Virus record (IMG/VR): IMGVR_UViG_3300044641_005248
Coordinates: 1-30,728 of that record
DNA from: a virus
Reading direction: 5' to 3' (one strand)
DNA length: 30,728 nucleotides
This document shows, piece by piece, positions 24,544 to 30,728 of this stretch (its first letter is position 1; every line of letters begins with the position of its first letter). The notes beneath the pieces were generated by a model. That model was not told the origin of the DNA. It was given only the letters and a program-made list of their open reading frames with translations, and ran no database searches. Position numbers and translations under genes: made by a program.

Positions 24544-25311
24544 CTATTTGTACTCTCGTCTTGACCAAACTTTATTTTGATATACCCCGCCATCAGGCTG
24601 TCGGTAAAACTGCATGTTATTAACCATTTTATCATACATCGTAGACTGGTCTAAAAATTCTATCTTGTGTTCCCAGTTTTCTCGCTTAAAAGGAAGAACC
24701 TGCATACACGGTGTTCCCGCCGGTAATGTGCCCTCCCAACCTTCCGTAATAAAAAAGGGAAAGGTGCCAAGTAAATGAACTTTATCGGCGTCGACAACCC
24801 CAGTAGTATTTAAAAAGGGCAAATCAAACCTATTCATTGGGGACATAAACAACGCGCTGTATCCTTCTGGAAGTTCTAGTCCCCAAGGAATACTCCAAGC
24901 AAAATGATTTTGGTAGTAACCTTTTGGGTGCTCAAACTGAGGCATTGGAGGGCGTGCGGTACAAAAATCTTTATAGTTAGGGTCATCAATTTTTACATCT
25001 ATGATTCCCTGGCTATTTTTATAAAAGACTAAGTCGCACGGCGTTTTAAAAACGTACCCAGTTGTAAACGCGTCCATAATCGCAGGACACGCTTTCCATG
25101 TAGGAATCTTTCCGTAGTCATCGGTTGTGCCTTCTTTAGGGAACGGGCAAACTTCTTTTGGCGCCTTGTAGTATTCGCCGTTTGGCATTTTTGCAAATCT
25201 ATCTGCGTCCTTATACCAGTCTGGAATTTCTGTTTGTGTTGGGGCAGGAGAAGAAATATCTCCTTTTTTTATCCACGGTCTAAAAGGTCTAAATATGGCA
25301 ATCAAAGACAT
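24544..25311 (-). CDS. Unknown protein (possible DUF6065-like), copy 1
   Basis: A 255-aa protein. Landmarks are IPDWYKDADRF near residue 29, PTWKACPAIMDAFTTGYVFK near 70-90, WSIPWGLELPEGYSALFMSP near 139-158, NRFDLPFLNTTGVVDADKV and LPAGTPCMQVLPFKR. I recall similar proteins beside phage oxygenases under the name DUF6065; the identity is not checked. The fold looks beta-rich and enzyme-like but no catalytic residues can be assigned. The start ATG overlaps oxygenase no. 1 by 1 nt, so the pair is co-translated, and the same pairing recurs downstream. Confidence 0.65.
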   Translation of the reverse strand: MSLIAIFRPFRPWIKKGDISSPAPTQTEIPDWYKDADRFAKMPNGEYYKAPKEVCPFPKEGTTDDYGKIPTWKACPAIMDAFTTGYVFKTPCDLVFYKNSQGIIDVKIDDPNYKDFCTARPPMPQFEHPKGYYQNHFAWSIPWGLELPEGYSALFMSPMNRFDLPFLNTTGVVDADKVHLLGTFPFFITEGWEGTLPAGTPCMQVLPFKRENWEHKIEFLDQSTMYDKMVNNMQFYRQPDGGVYQNKVWSRREYK

Positions 25312-26018
25312 TATTTGTGTCCTAACTCGTTAATATCTGTCATAACAACAACGCAATACTTTGTTCCTGAGTCTATAGGAAGAGATGCGTGTTCGTAAAT
25401 ATAGTTTGACGGAAATACAGCAATATCTCCAACTTTTGGTTTATAAACTAAGTTGTCAAGTCTTGGAAACTTTAGGTCCCCGCCCTCATAATCATCATTA
25501 ATGTATATAACAGCAGACACTGTACAGTTATACGCTGGGCCGTGGTCCGCATGAATATTAAAGTGCGTCCCTGCACCTTCGTACTTTACAAAGTTAAAAG
25601 CCTCGTAATAGACAACATTTATCCCCCAATACCTCGCATAGTCATCTATGCAGTATTTTAGTTTTTGATAAATCTCTTCATGCAGGTCAATTAATTCTGA
25701 ATTACTTTCGTTTCTTGGCCCTAAATTTTCCTGCTTGTATTTAAAATCTACAGCGTCTCTAGCCTTCTTAATTGGGGTTGTAGAGTTTGTTACTTGTGCT
25801 TCAGACCACTTATAAGGTCCATTTTGCCCTAAGTTTGACTCAAGGGTATTGATGTATCTATTTGCATCATCTAAAGAAAATGTGTTGTGGTAAACGTGTA
25901 GCCCTAAACCAAGGTTTTCAGCGGTAATGCCGTTACCAACTTCTTTTACAGGAACTCTGGTTGACGCGGTTTCTGTTCTATCTTTTGTAAACCAGATATT
26001 TTCATTTTCGTTATGCAT
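25311..26018 (-). CDS. 2OG-Fe(II) oxygenase (no. 1), prolyl-4-hydroxylase-like
   Basis: A 235-aa protein. Iron ligands are His156-x-Asp158 (FNIHADHG) and His210 (YEHASLPIDSG), with Lys220 as likely 2-oxoglutarate anchor. The core IYINDDYEGGDLKF is at 171-184, and VYYEAFNFVKYEGAGTHF precedes the HxD. It is the first gene of the enzyme island, starting at an ATG with GGAG a few nt upstream and a TATAAT box further up. Target residue and protein are unknown; Lys in place of Arg is the arrangement used by animal prolyl-4-hydroxylases. Confidence 0.92.
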   Translation of the reverse strand: MHNENENIWFTKDRTETASTRVPVKEVGNGITAENLGLGLHVYHNTFSLDDANRYINTLESNLGQNGPYKWSEAQVTNSTTPIKKARDAVDFKYKQENLGPRNESNSELIDLHEEIYQKLKYCIDDYARYWGINVVYYEAFNFVKYEGAGTHFNIHADHGPAYNCTVSAVIYINDDYEGGDLKFPRLDNLVYKPKVGDIAVFPSNYIYEHASLPIDSGTKYCVVVMTDINELGHK

Positions 26019-26049
26019 ATAGTCTCCGTCTTTTTTACTAGATACTTTT

Positions 26050-26055
26050 ATTATA
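26050..26055 (-). promoter_or_regulatory. Candidate -10 box upstream of the enzyme island
   Basis: A perfect TATAAT on the minus strand lies in the 46-nt gap between the six-Cys gene and oxygenase no. 1, about 32 nt before the ATG. The matching -35 (TTTCTA, 17 nt upstream) is poor. It could be a sigma-70-type or extended late promoter; one hexamer in AT-rich DNA can arise by chance. Confidence 0.35.
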
Positions 26056-26064
26056 GCTTATAGG

Positions 26065-26298
26065 TTACCATTTAGAAATTGGGCATTTAGATATTTCTAT
26101 TTTAGTCTTTGCAACCATAAAACAACCACATTTTTTACACTGCATAGTGAGTTTAATAAGCTCTGGACAAGACTTACAAATATCAAGTCTTGCTTGTGCG
26201 GCCTCGCTAGACACCTTTCGTGTATTTGGGTTTAACATATCTAGAGGAGTGGAGCCGTTTTTTTCCCGATATTTTTGCCAAACAGTCTTGTCTGTCAT
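26065..26298 (-). CDS. Small six-cysteine protein, likely zinc-binding (copy A)
   Basis: A 77-aa protein with C41-x2-C44, C54-x2-C57-x-C59 and C72, inside CPELIKLTMQCKKCGC and a terminal CPISKW. The six-Cys layout, the LIKLT and KTK segments and the C-terminal Trp match the 75-aa protein at 803-1030 almost position for position. N-terminal 35 residues are charged and share D-LNP with copy B. A zinc-ribbon-like fold is likely; function unknown. It closes the first adhesin cassette and directly precedes the enzyme island. Confidence 0.85.
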   Translation of the reverse strand: MTDKTVWQKYREKNGSTPLDMLNPNTRKVSSEAAQARLDICKSCPELIKLTMQCKKCGCFMVAKTKIEISKCPISKW

Positions 26299-26303
26299 GG
26301 TGC

Positions 26304-26738
26304 CTACAGGCTAAAAAAAGTAGCGGAGGTAAAAGGCGGCTCATATGGATTAGGGTCTAGCGTATCCATATCTATATTTGTGATAGTAAACTGTGCCCCG
26401 TCAAAAGTTGCGTGTGGTGAAACTACATACGCCCCAAATGGGTAATCATAAAGACATAAAGTTAAGTGCGGGGTTAAAAGTATAGACCCAAGATATTCTG
26501 AGGTTTGTAACTCCTCAAACTTTCCTCCGTCCATGATAATTCTAACCGTTATCCCATCATAATCCGGATATTTTTCAGAAATATCAACAATGCCCTTGTT
26601 ATTAAAAAATAATTCTGAACCGTACCTAGTTGATGAGAAGTCATAAACACATTGGCCCTCAATAACAAAAACCAACGGCATACCAACTACGCTTGTTGGC
26701 GTCAGTGGGTCATACATTAAATCTTCTATGGTTAACAT
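26304..26738 (-). CDS. Unknown 144-aa protein of the adhesin cassette (copy A)
   Basis: A 144-aa acidic, beta-rich protein with no signal or membrane segment. Segments PLVFVIEGQCVYDFSS, YDGITVRIIMDGGKFEEL and a late SPHATFDGAQFTITNID can be matched to the 129-aa protein at 1030-1419 in the same cassette position. The start ATG follows AAGGAAGAG. Its stop lies 5 nt before the six-Cys gene. It is probably a partner of the fibronectin-like protein encoded just upstream; no known family. Confidence 0.75.
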   Translation of the reverse strand: MLTIEDLMYDPLTPTSVVGMPLVFVIEGQCVYDFSSTRYGSELFFNNKGIVDISEKYPDYDGITVRIIMDGGKFEELQTSEYLGSILLTPHLTLCLYDYPFGAYVVSPHATFDGAQFTITNIDMDTLDPNPYEPPFTSATFFSL

Positions 26739-26750
26739 AGTTCTCTTCCT

Positions 26751-26759
26751 TATTTTATA
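26751..26759 (-). promoter_or_regulatory. TATAAAATA box upstream of the 144-aa gene
   Basis: On the minus strand TATAAAATA lies 12 nt before the ATG at 26738, inside a 33-nt gap. It resembles a T4-type late promoter (TATAAATA) or a -10 box, but it is too close to the ribosome-binding site AAGGAAGAG to be comfortable and is not repeated at other genes. Weak evidence. Confidence 0.2.
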
Positions 26760-26771
26760 GGGTGCTGCATA

Positions 26772-27776
26772 CTAGCAGAACCCTTCGCTTGCAGCGAGAC
26801 AACAGCAATGGCTCGGGAACTGACACCCAATTCCTCGAGACATATCGGCACTCGTGCATCGTCTTTTGTTGGTTGCAAAGTATGGGAAGAACGGGAAGTA
26901 TGGGCCCGCAAAGTATGGGAAGAATGGCGGGAAGAACGGGAAGAATGGCGGGAAGAAGGGTGGGAAGAACGGAAAGAATGGGAAGAATGGCGGGAAGAAA
27001 GGCGGGAAGAATGGGAAGAATGGTGGGAAGAATGGAGGAAAGAATGGGAAGAAAGGAAAAAATGGAGGAAAGAATGGCGGGAAGAATGGGAAGAATGGAG
27101 GGAAAAATGGCGGAAAGAAAGGAAAAAACGGCGGGAAGAAAGGTGGGAAAAATGGGGCAATAGTAGTAACAGTAGCTGTTGAACCGGCGTCTGAGGTTCC
27201 TACTGAGGTGTTAGCAACAATAGAGTAAGTCTGTGCTCCTGGAGAAGCCGCGGAGGGGGTATTGTCTGTAGCATCGAAAGATACCGCCGAACCTGAGATA
27301 CCTGTGTAGTTTGTTCCATCAGAACCAGAAATGGTATAGGAGGTAATTGCGCTACCGCCGTTGGCTCCAGCAGTCCAACTGATTCTGTTAATGTTTGCAG
27401 AAACTGTAGTGCCAGACACCGACTGCGGTGCCTGCGGCTTTGTTGTAATAGCAATTGCAGAAGAAGCAGCAGATGCGGCAGAAGTTCCTGCAGCATTTGT
27501 TGCAGTTACTGTAAAAGTTACAGATGCACTAACAGGAATACCAGTAACTGTAATTGGCGATGATGACCCAGTCGCTGTTTGGCCTGAGCTTGCGGTTACG
27601 GTAAAAGATGTAGCTGCAGGAGAAAGCGCGGGCAAAGAGAATGAAACAACTGCTGCTCCGTTGTTATAGGCTCTTCCTGAGCCCACGTTTGAAGCAGATA
27701 CGCTTGTTGGCGCCAGTGGCTCTAAAAAGTCGTTTGAAGCCTGTGACTTTTTACCTATTCTTTTACCTGATGCCAT
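26772..27776 (-). CDS. Fibronectin-like protein with FFP-repeat rod and Cys-rich tail
   Basis: A 334-aa protein. Residues ~20-112 and ~113-205 are two FN3-like domains (APTSVSASNVGSGRAYNN; APQSVSGTTVSANINRISW). Residues 208-300 are almost only Phe and Pro in FFP and FFPP units, with Tyr appearing near the end (FFPYFAGPYFPFFPYF). The last 34 residues are basic then Cys-rich (six Cys, including CCC). The FN3 start matches the 664-aa protein of the second cassette. The FFP stretch has no charge at all and is unusual for a soluble protein; it could form a stiff polyproline-type rod, an aromatic stack or a membrane-interacting segment. It follows the 808-aa fibre by 21 nt and is likely on the virion surface. 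Confidence 0.8.
   Translation of the reverse strand: MASGKRIGKKSQASNDFLEPLAPTSVSASNVGSGRAYNNGAAVVSFSLPALSPAATSFTVTASSGQTATGSSSPITVTGIPVSASVTFTVTATNAAGTSAASAASSAIAITTKPQAPQSVSGTTVSANINRISWTAGANGGSAITSYTISGSDGTNYTGISGSAVSFDATDNTPSAASPGAQTYSIVANTSVGTSDAGSTATVTTIAPFFPPFFPPFFPFFPPFFPPFFPFFPPFFPPFFPFFPFFPPFFPPFFPFFPPFFPPFFPFFPFFPPFFPPFFPFFPPFFPYFAGPYFPFFPYFATNKRRCTSADMSRGIGCQFPSHCCCLAASEGFC
26877..27155 (-). repeat. Phe-Phe-Pro coding repeat (imperfect 9-12 bp units)
   Basis: About 280 bp of low-complexity DNA coding for residues 208-300 of the FN3-like protein. The minus strand reads TTC TTT/TTC CC-N in units of three or four codons; the plus strand is purine-only over long runs (ggaagaatgg and similar). 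Units differ at third positions, so selection has probably kept the amino-acid pattern. The DNA is prone to slippage and copy-number change. Confidence 0.9.
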
Positions 27777-27797
27777 TTTATTTTCCCTTGTATTTTC

Positions 27798-30224
27798 TTA
27801 AGCTGTCAAGTCGCCGAAGACAACCCAAGTGTTTGCTGCTCGCTTAAATAGGGTTGCAGATGACCATTGAGTTCTTAGCTTTAATCCTGGTGTTGCGTTT
27901 ACTGTTACCCCACCAGCACCTGCAATTGTGACTTGACCAGTTGATGTCTGAAGAACATCAAGAGAGGTTCCGATTGGAAAATCTAGTGTTGAATCTGTAG
28001 GTATTGTAAGTGTCACAGCTGATGCTGACGACATTTCAATTAAGTCATCTCTTTCAGTTAGTGCTGAAAGGGTATAAGACGCTGTCTTTTGAATGATTGG
28101 AGTCCGTGATGGAACGCCTTCTTTTGTCTGTGTGCCATCTGTAAATGCTATTCCAGATGCTGCAACTGTTACAGTTCCAGTAAAAGTAGGTGAGGCAAGT
28201 GGCGCCTTATCTCCTAGAGCAGCGGTAAGGCCTGAAATCTTAGACTGGGCAATTTCTGCTGATGCATTAATATCCCCATCAACAATTGTTCCGTCTGCAA
28301 TCTTTGCTGATGTAATTGCTCCATCTGCGATAGAGAATGTATTACCAGTTAATGTAAGTGCGCTACCTGCTAGGAATGTTCCAGCGCCTGAGAACTGAAC
28401 AAATTCTATAGCATCAGTTCCAATAGTTGCAGGAGTATTAATTTGTACAAATCCACTATTAGCCTGAGTGGTACCTTGGTCTACGAATACGAAGTCACCA
28501 GAATCAACTTCTGATGCTGTATCAAAATCTGCAGCACGAGTTGGTGCTCCACTTGGCTGAACAATGTAAATACCATTTTGAGATGCTGTATTTTGATTCT
28601 TTACAAGAATTCTGTCGTTATGTGCAAGAGTTACTCCATCAAGAGTATCGCCTGCCTCAACTTGACTGTTAAGGTTTACATTTTCAGTTGTTGCTGCTTT
28701 TACAGATGGATGAACATGAAGCCCTTCTACTGCAGAATCTACATATGCCTTAGTTGCTGCATGAAGAGATTCTGTTGGTGCACCTGATAGTGTAATTGCC
28801 CCTGTCATTGTTCCGCCAGTTTTAGACAACTTATCGTCTAACTGAGTCTGAATTGCAGAAGTTACGCCGTTTACATAGCCAAGTTCAGTTGCTGAAACAT
28901 CTCCAACTGATGTTGTTGAAGGAAGTACAACTGTTCCCGTAAATGTAGGGTCAGCTTTTGGCGCCTTTAGGTCAAGCGCCGTTTGAGTAGCAGTTGATAC
29001 TGGCTTGTCTGCATCTGCTGTGTTATCTACACTGCCAAGTCCTACGTGAGACTTAGTTACGCCTGATACTGTTCCAGTAAATGTTGGTGAAGCAAGTGGG
29101 GCTTTATCATTAAGCTGGGTTTGAATTGCAGAGGTGACCCCATCAACATAATTAAGTTCTGTTGTAGAAAGTGTTGCGCCAGCAAGAATATTAAGCTCTG
29201 CCGTGCTTGAAGTAACTCCATCTAAAATATTTAGCTCTGCGGTGCTTGAGGTAATTCCGTCTAAAACATTTAGCTCTGTAGCTGTAGATGTAACAGCTAC
29301 ATTCTCATTAATTTTAGGTGAAGTTAAAGTCTTATTTGTAAGAGTTTGAGTTCCAGTTGTTGTTACAAGGAGGCTAGTGTCTGCTATTCCATGCACATTT
29401 ATTGTATCTGCTTCGTGTGTACCGATTGATGTAGAGACTGCATTAGCGGCCGCATTATCTGCATATGTCTTTGTAGCAAGTTCTGCAGTGTCCGCAATTC
29501 CGTGAACAGAAGTCGTATCTGAGTTATGCGTGCTGATAGCAGTGTCCGCATATGACTTTGTAGCAAGGTCTGCAGTGTCCGCAATTCCATGCACAGAAGT
29601 TGTGTCTGAGCTATGTGTGCTTACGGCAGTGTCTGCATAGGTCATTGTAGCAAGGACTGAGGTATCACCAATCCCGTGTACTGAGGTTGTATCTGCGCTA
29701 TGCGTTCCTAGTTCATTTGTTACATATTCCTGTGTAGCAATTGTTCCTGTTGAATTTGGAAGAGTTAGGGTTCTATCTTCTGTAGGGTCTGTTGCTACTA
29801 ATGTTGTTTCAAAAGCATTTGCTGTTGCGCCTTCAAATACCAGGCTGACACCAGTGTCTAAAGACACTGTGCCAGTAAAAGTTGGGTTAGCAAGTGGTGC
29901 CTTTAAACCAAGAGCAGTCTGTTGCGCTGTAGATACTGGCTTGTTTTCATCTGAGGTGTTATCTACATTTCCTAAACCAACCATAGACTTTGTAATACCA
30001 TTAACAGTGCCAGTAAAAGTTGGGTTAGCACTTGTGGCGTATAGGCTTGCTGCAGCTGCTGGAGTTAAATTAATATAAGGTAGAGAAGCCCAAACTGTAA
30101 GTCCGTCTCCAACTTTAAGTTTCTTAGTGTCAGTCTCTACACCAACTTCACCTTCAAGAAGAGTTGGGTTTGAGGCGGTCCACTCAGCCGCAGTTCCCCT
30201 GCGTAGTAGAATATTAACTGCCAT
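27798..30224 (-). CDS. Large repeat-built fibre protein with Mtd-type N-terminus
   Basis: An 808-aa fibre protein. Residues 1-55 (ILLRRGTAAEWTASNPTLLE, then GEVGVETDTKKLKVGDG) match the beta-prism N-terminal domain known from Bordetella phage Mtd and many fibres. Two PTFTGTV...VGLGNVDNT-D--KPVST blocks lie near 68-120 and 380-432. A 29-residue DTTSVHGI repeat occupies 175-289 and a TELN-LDGVTSS repeat 317-362. AATKAYVDSAVEGLHVH at 489-505 marks a trimeric stalk, followed by a ~110-residue globular domain. The last 100 residues match the end of the 249-aa protein at 3423-4172 (SASAVTLTIP, GVTVNATPGLKL, SSATLFKR, FGDL). It could be a tail fibre or a head fibre, since it lies upstream of the neck genes. 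Confidence 0.88.
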   Translation of the reverse strand: MAVNILLRRGTAAEWTASNPTLLEGEVGVETDTKKLKVGDGLTVWASLPYINLTPAAAASLYATSANPTFTGTVNGITKSMVGLGNVDNTSDENKPVSTAQQTALGLKAPLANPTFTGTVSLDTGVSLVFEGATANAFETTLVATDPTEDRTLTLPNSTGTIATQEYVTNELGTHSADTTSVHGIGDTSVLATMTYADTAVSTHSSDTTSVHGIADTADLATKSYADTAISTHNSDTTSVHGIADTAELATKTYADNAAANAVSTSIGTHEADTINVHGIADTSLLVTTTGTQTLTNKTLTSPKINENVAVTSTATELNVLDGITSSTAELNILDGVTSSTAELNILAGATLSTTELNYVDGVTSAIQTQLNDKAPLASPTFTGTVSGVTKSHVGLGSVDNTADADKPVSTATQTALDLKAPKADPTFTGTVVLPSTTSVGDVSATELGYVNGVTSAIQTQLDDKLSKTGGTMTGAITLSGAPTESLHAATKAYVDSAVEGLHVHPSVKAATTENVNLNSQVEAGDTLDGVTLAHNDRILVKNQNTASQNGIYIVQPSGAPTRAADFDTASEVDSGDFVFVDQGTTQANSGFVQINTPATIGTDAIEFVQFSGAGTFLAGSALTLTGNTFSIADGAITSAKIADGTIVDGDINASAEIAQSKISGLTAALGDKAPLASPTFTGTVTVAASGIAFTDGTQTKEGVPSRTPIIQKTASYTLSALTERDDLIEMSSASAVTLTIPTDSTLDFPIGTSLDVLQTSTGQVTIAGAGGVTVNATPGLKLRTQWSSATLFKRAANTWVVFGDLTA
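29139..29276 (-). repeat. Tandem TELN-LDGVTSS repeats, 15-residue period
   Basis: Four copies in the 808-aa fibre, residues 317-362: TELNVLDGITSS, AELNILDGVTSS, AELNILAGATLS, TELNYVDGVTSA. A fifth, isolated copy is at ~447-456 (TELGYVNGVTSA). These repeats are common in trimeric phage fibres. Confidence 0.85.
29358..29702 (-). repeat. Tandem DTTSVHGI repeats, 29-residue (87-bp) period
   Basis: Four in-frame copies in the 808-aa fibre (residues ~175-289). Each has H--DTTSVHGI-DT--LAT--YAD; the fourth carries DTINVHGI and follows an eight-residue expansion. Each unit has one or two His residues, spaced regularly along the presumed trimeric stalk. Confidence 0.85.
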
Positions 30225-30496
30225 TACGAAACTCCTCCATCATAAGAACCTGTAAACGTAGAGGATGTGTACCCACCCTCTACAGCTGGCGTTCCACCGT
30301 AGAAAGACGCTGGTGTCCCACCATCTACTTGAAGTTGAGATGACCCACCAGTACCAACAATGTCAATCCAAAGTGTTCCATCATATATTCTTAGCTTTAA
30401 TGTAGTTGTATCAAAGTACAAGTCACCTGCACGTTGGCCAACAGGCTCGCTGCCTTTAGCCAGTACGTTTAAAGGTACTAGTGCCTTTGTACTCAT
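30224..30496 (-). CDS. Fibre-associated 90-aa protein
   Basis: A 90-aa protein. Residues 8-44 (LNVLAKGSEPVGQRAGDLYF, then DTTTLKLRIYDGTLW) are the motif found at the start of many phage fibre proteins and collagen-like appendages. The C-terminal half is Gly/Ser/Thr-rich with GGTPASFYGGTPAVEGGYTS repeats, as in fibre tips. It overlaps the 808-aa fibre gene by 1 nt (TAATG) and lies 5 nt after the previous stop. It may be a short fibre or an adaptor for the large fibre. Confidence 0.7.
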   Translation of the reverse strand: MSTKALVPLNVLAKGSEPVGQRAGDLYFDTTTLKLRIYDGTLWIDIVGTGGSSQLQVDGGTPASFYGGTPAVEGGYTSSTFTGSYDGGVS

Positions 30497-30501
30497 TTAT
30501 A

Positions 30502-30728
30502 TTACCCGATTACAACTACTCTGTAGGCATCAGCTGTTGGTGCAGATGCAAATCCAAGTGTTACGGTGGATGTTGTTGCTCGCACGTTATCTACAATAAC
30601 TTCTTCTCCAGTAGCCACTTCATACACTTGAACGTGAACATCTAGTGTTCCTAGGTTGTGGGTTACTGTGTATGAGGTAGCTGAGGTAGAAAGTGTTGTT
30701 GAGTACTTTCTAGCTACTACTGTCGCAT
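30502..30728 (-). CDS. Fibre protein, C-terminal end only (5' end beyond window)
   Basis: I read 75 codons plus a TAA at 30504-30502; the frame enters from the window edge. The sequence contains TSATSYTVTHNLGTLDVHVQ and YEVATGEEVIVDNVRATTST, ending YRVVVIG. This is the familiar THNLGT-DV-V-VY---G-EV--D beta-domain at the C-terminus of many phage fibre or decoration proteins. Too little is present to name the whole protein. It extends the adhesin region beyond the window, so head genes may lie further right. Confidence 0.75.
   Translation of the reverse strand, partial: ATVVARKYSTTLSTSATSYTVTHNLGTLDVHVQVYEVATGEEVIVDNVRATTSTVTLGFASAPTADAYRVVVIG

Noticed and set aside
24534-24635. Longer N-terminus for oxygenase no. 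2
   Set aside because: It would overlap the previous gene by 92 nt. The ATG at 24533 has an AGGGAG site and gives a start in line with the family.
19490-26018. Oxygenases as DNA base hydroxylases (TET/JBP type)
   Set aside because: The HxD context and NDD-x-xGG core are of the prolyl-4-hydroxylase type, and no thymidylate- or cytosine-modifying partner gene is present. Not excluded for every copy.
26762-27228. Overlapping plus-strand frames rich in Gly/Lys/Arg/Glu/Trp across the FFP repeat
   Set aside because: They are the antisense of the low-complexity FFP coding repeat. They have no ribosome-binding sites and lie opposite a well-supported gene.
27798-30224. Diversity-generating retroelement target because of the Mtd-type N-terminus
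   Set aside because: No reverse transcriptase, template repeat or C-type-lectin variable region is visible. The Mtd-type N-domain is common in ordinary fibres.
1-30728. tRNA genes, CRISPR arrays, insertion sequences, attachment sites
   Set aside because: None was seen on either strand. The only repeats are in-frame protein repeats inside fibre and baseplate genes.

Overview
The window is one strand-uniform late-gene block of a contractile-tailed (myovirus-type) bacteriophage or phage-like element. Every credible gene is on the minus strand, so transcription runs from high to low coordinates. Genes are packed with 1-11 nt overlaps (TAATG, ATGA) or very short gaps. Base composition is moderately AT-rich. 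No tRNA, integrase, CRISPR array or insertion sequence is visible, and no host gene. The host cannot be named from this sequence. The style (many 2-oxoglutarate/Fe(II) oxygenases, fibre proteins with an Mtd-type N-terminus, small Cys-rich proteins) suggests a phage of an aquatic bacterium, possibly an actinobacterium or cyanobacterium; that is inference.

Layout in transcription order. (1) 30728-26065, adhesin/fibre region: the C-terminal end of a fibre protein, a 90-aa fibre-associated protein, an 808-aa repeat-built fibre, a 334-aa fibronectin-like protein ending in a Phe-Phe-Pro rod, a 144-aa unknown and a 77-aa six-Cys protein. (2) 26018-18164, enzyme island: six 2OG-Fe(II) (prolyl-4-hydroxylase-like) oxygenases, two related proteins of unknown function interleaved with them, a glutathione-peroxidase-like protein, a short-chain dehydrogenase and a GT32-like sugar transferase. 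(3) 18167-17169: a neck-like protein and three tiny lysine-rich proteins, closed by a clear intrinsic terminator at 17136-17162. (4) 17057-12555, tail tube and sheath: a 58-aa protein, an HK97-gp10-like protein, tail terminator, sheath, tube, and a tail assembly chaperone with a second small frame. (5) 12542-4182, tape measure and baseplate: tape measure with a lytic transglycosylase domain, then proteins in the order of P2 U-X-D-V-W-J. (6) 4172-803: a second adhesin cassette (249-aa tail protein, 664-aa fibronectin-like protein, 129-aa unknown, 75-aa six-Cys protein). (7) 796-1: a gpI-like baseplate protein that runs off the window.

How it fits together. Regions 3-5 and 7 make the neck, contractile tail and baseplate. 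Regions 1 and 6 look like two diverged copies of one four-gene surface-adhesin cassette, one upstream of the neck genes and one between baseplate J and I. The island in region 2 sits inside the structural block. The simplest reading is that it modifies virion proteins or host surface material late in infection; the substrates are unknown. The best candidate for a new system is the combination of tandem prolyl-hydroxylase-like enzymes, a sugar transferase and a proline-rich FFP-repeat virion protein.
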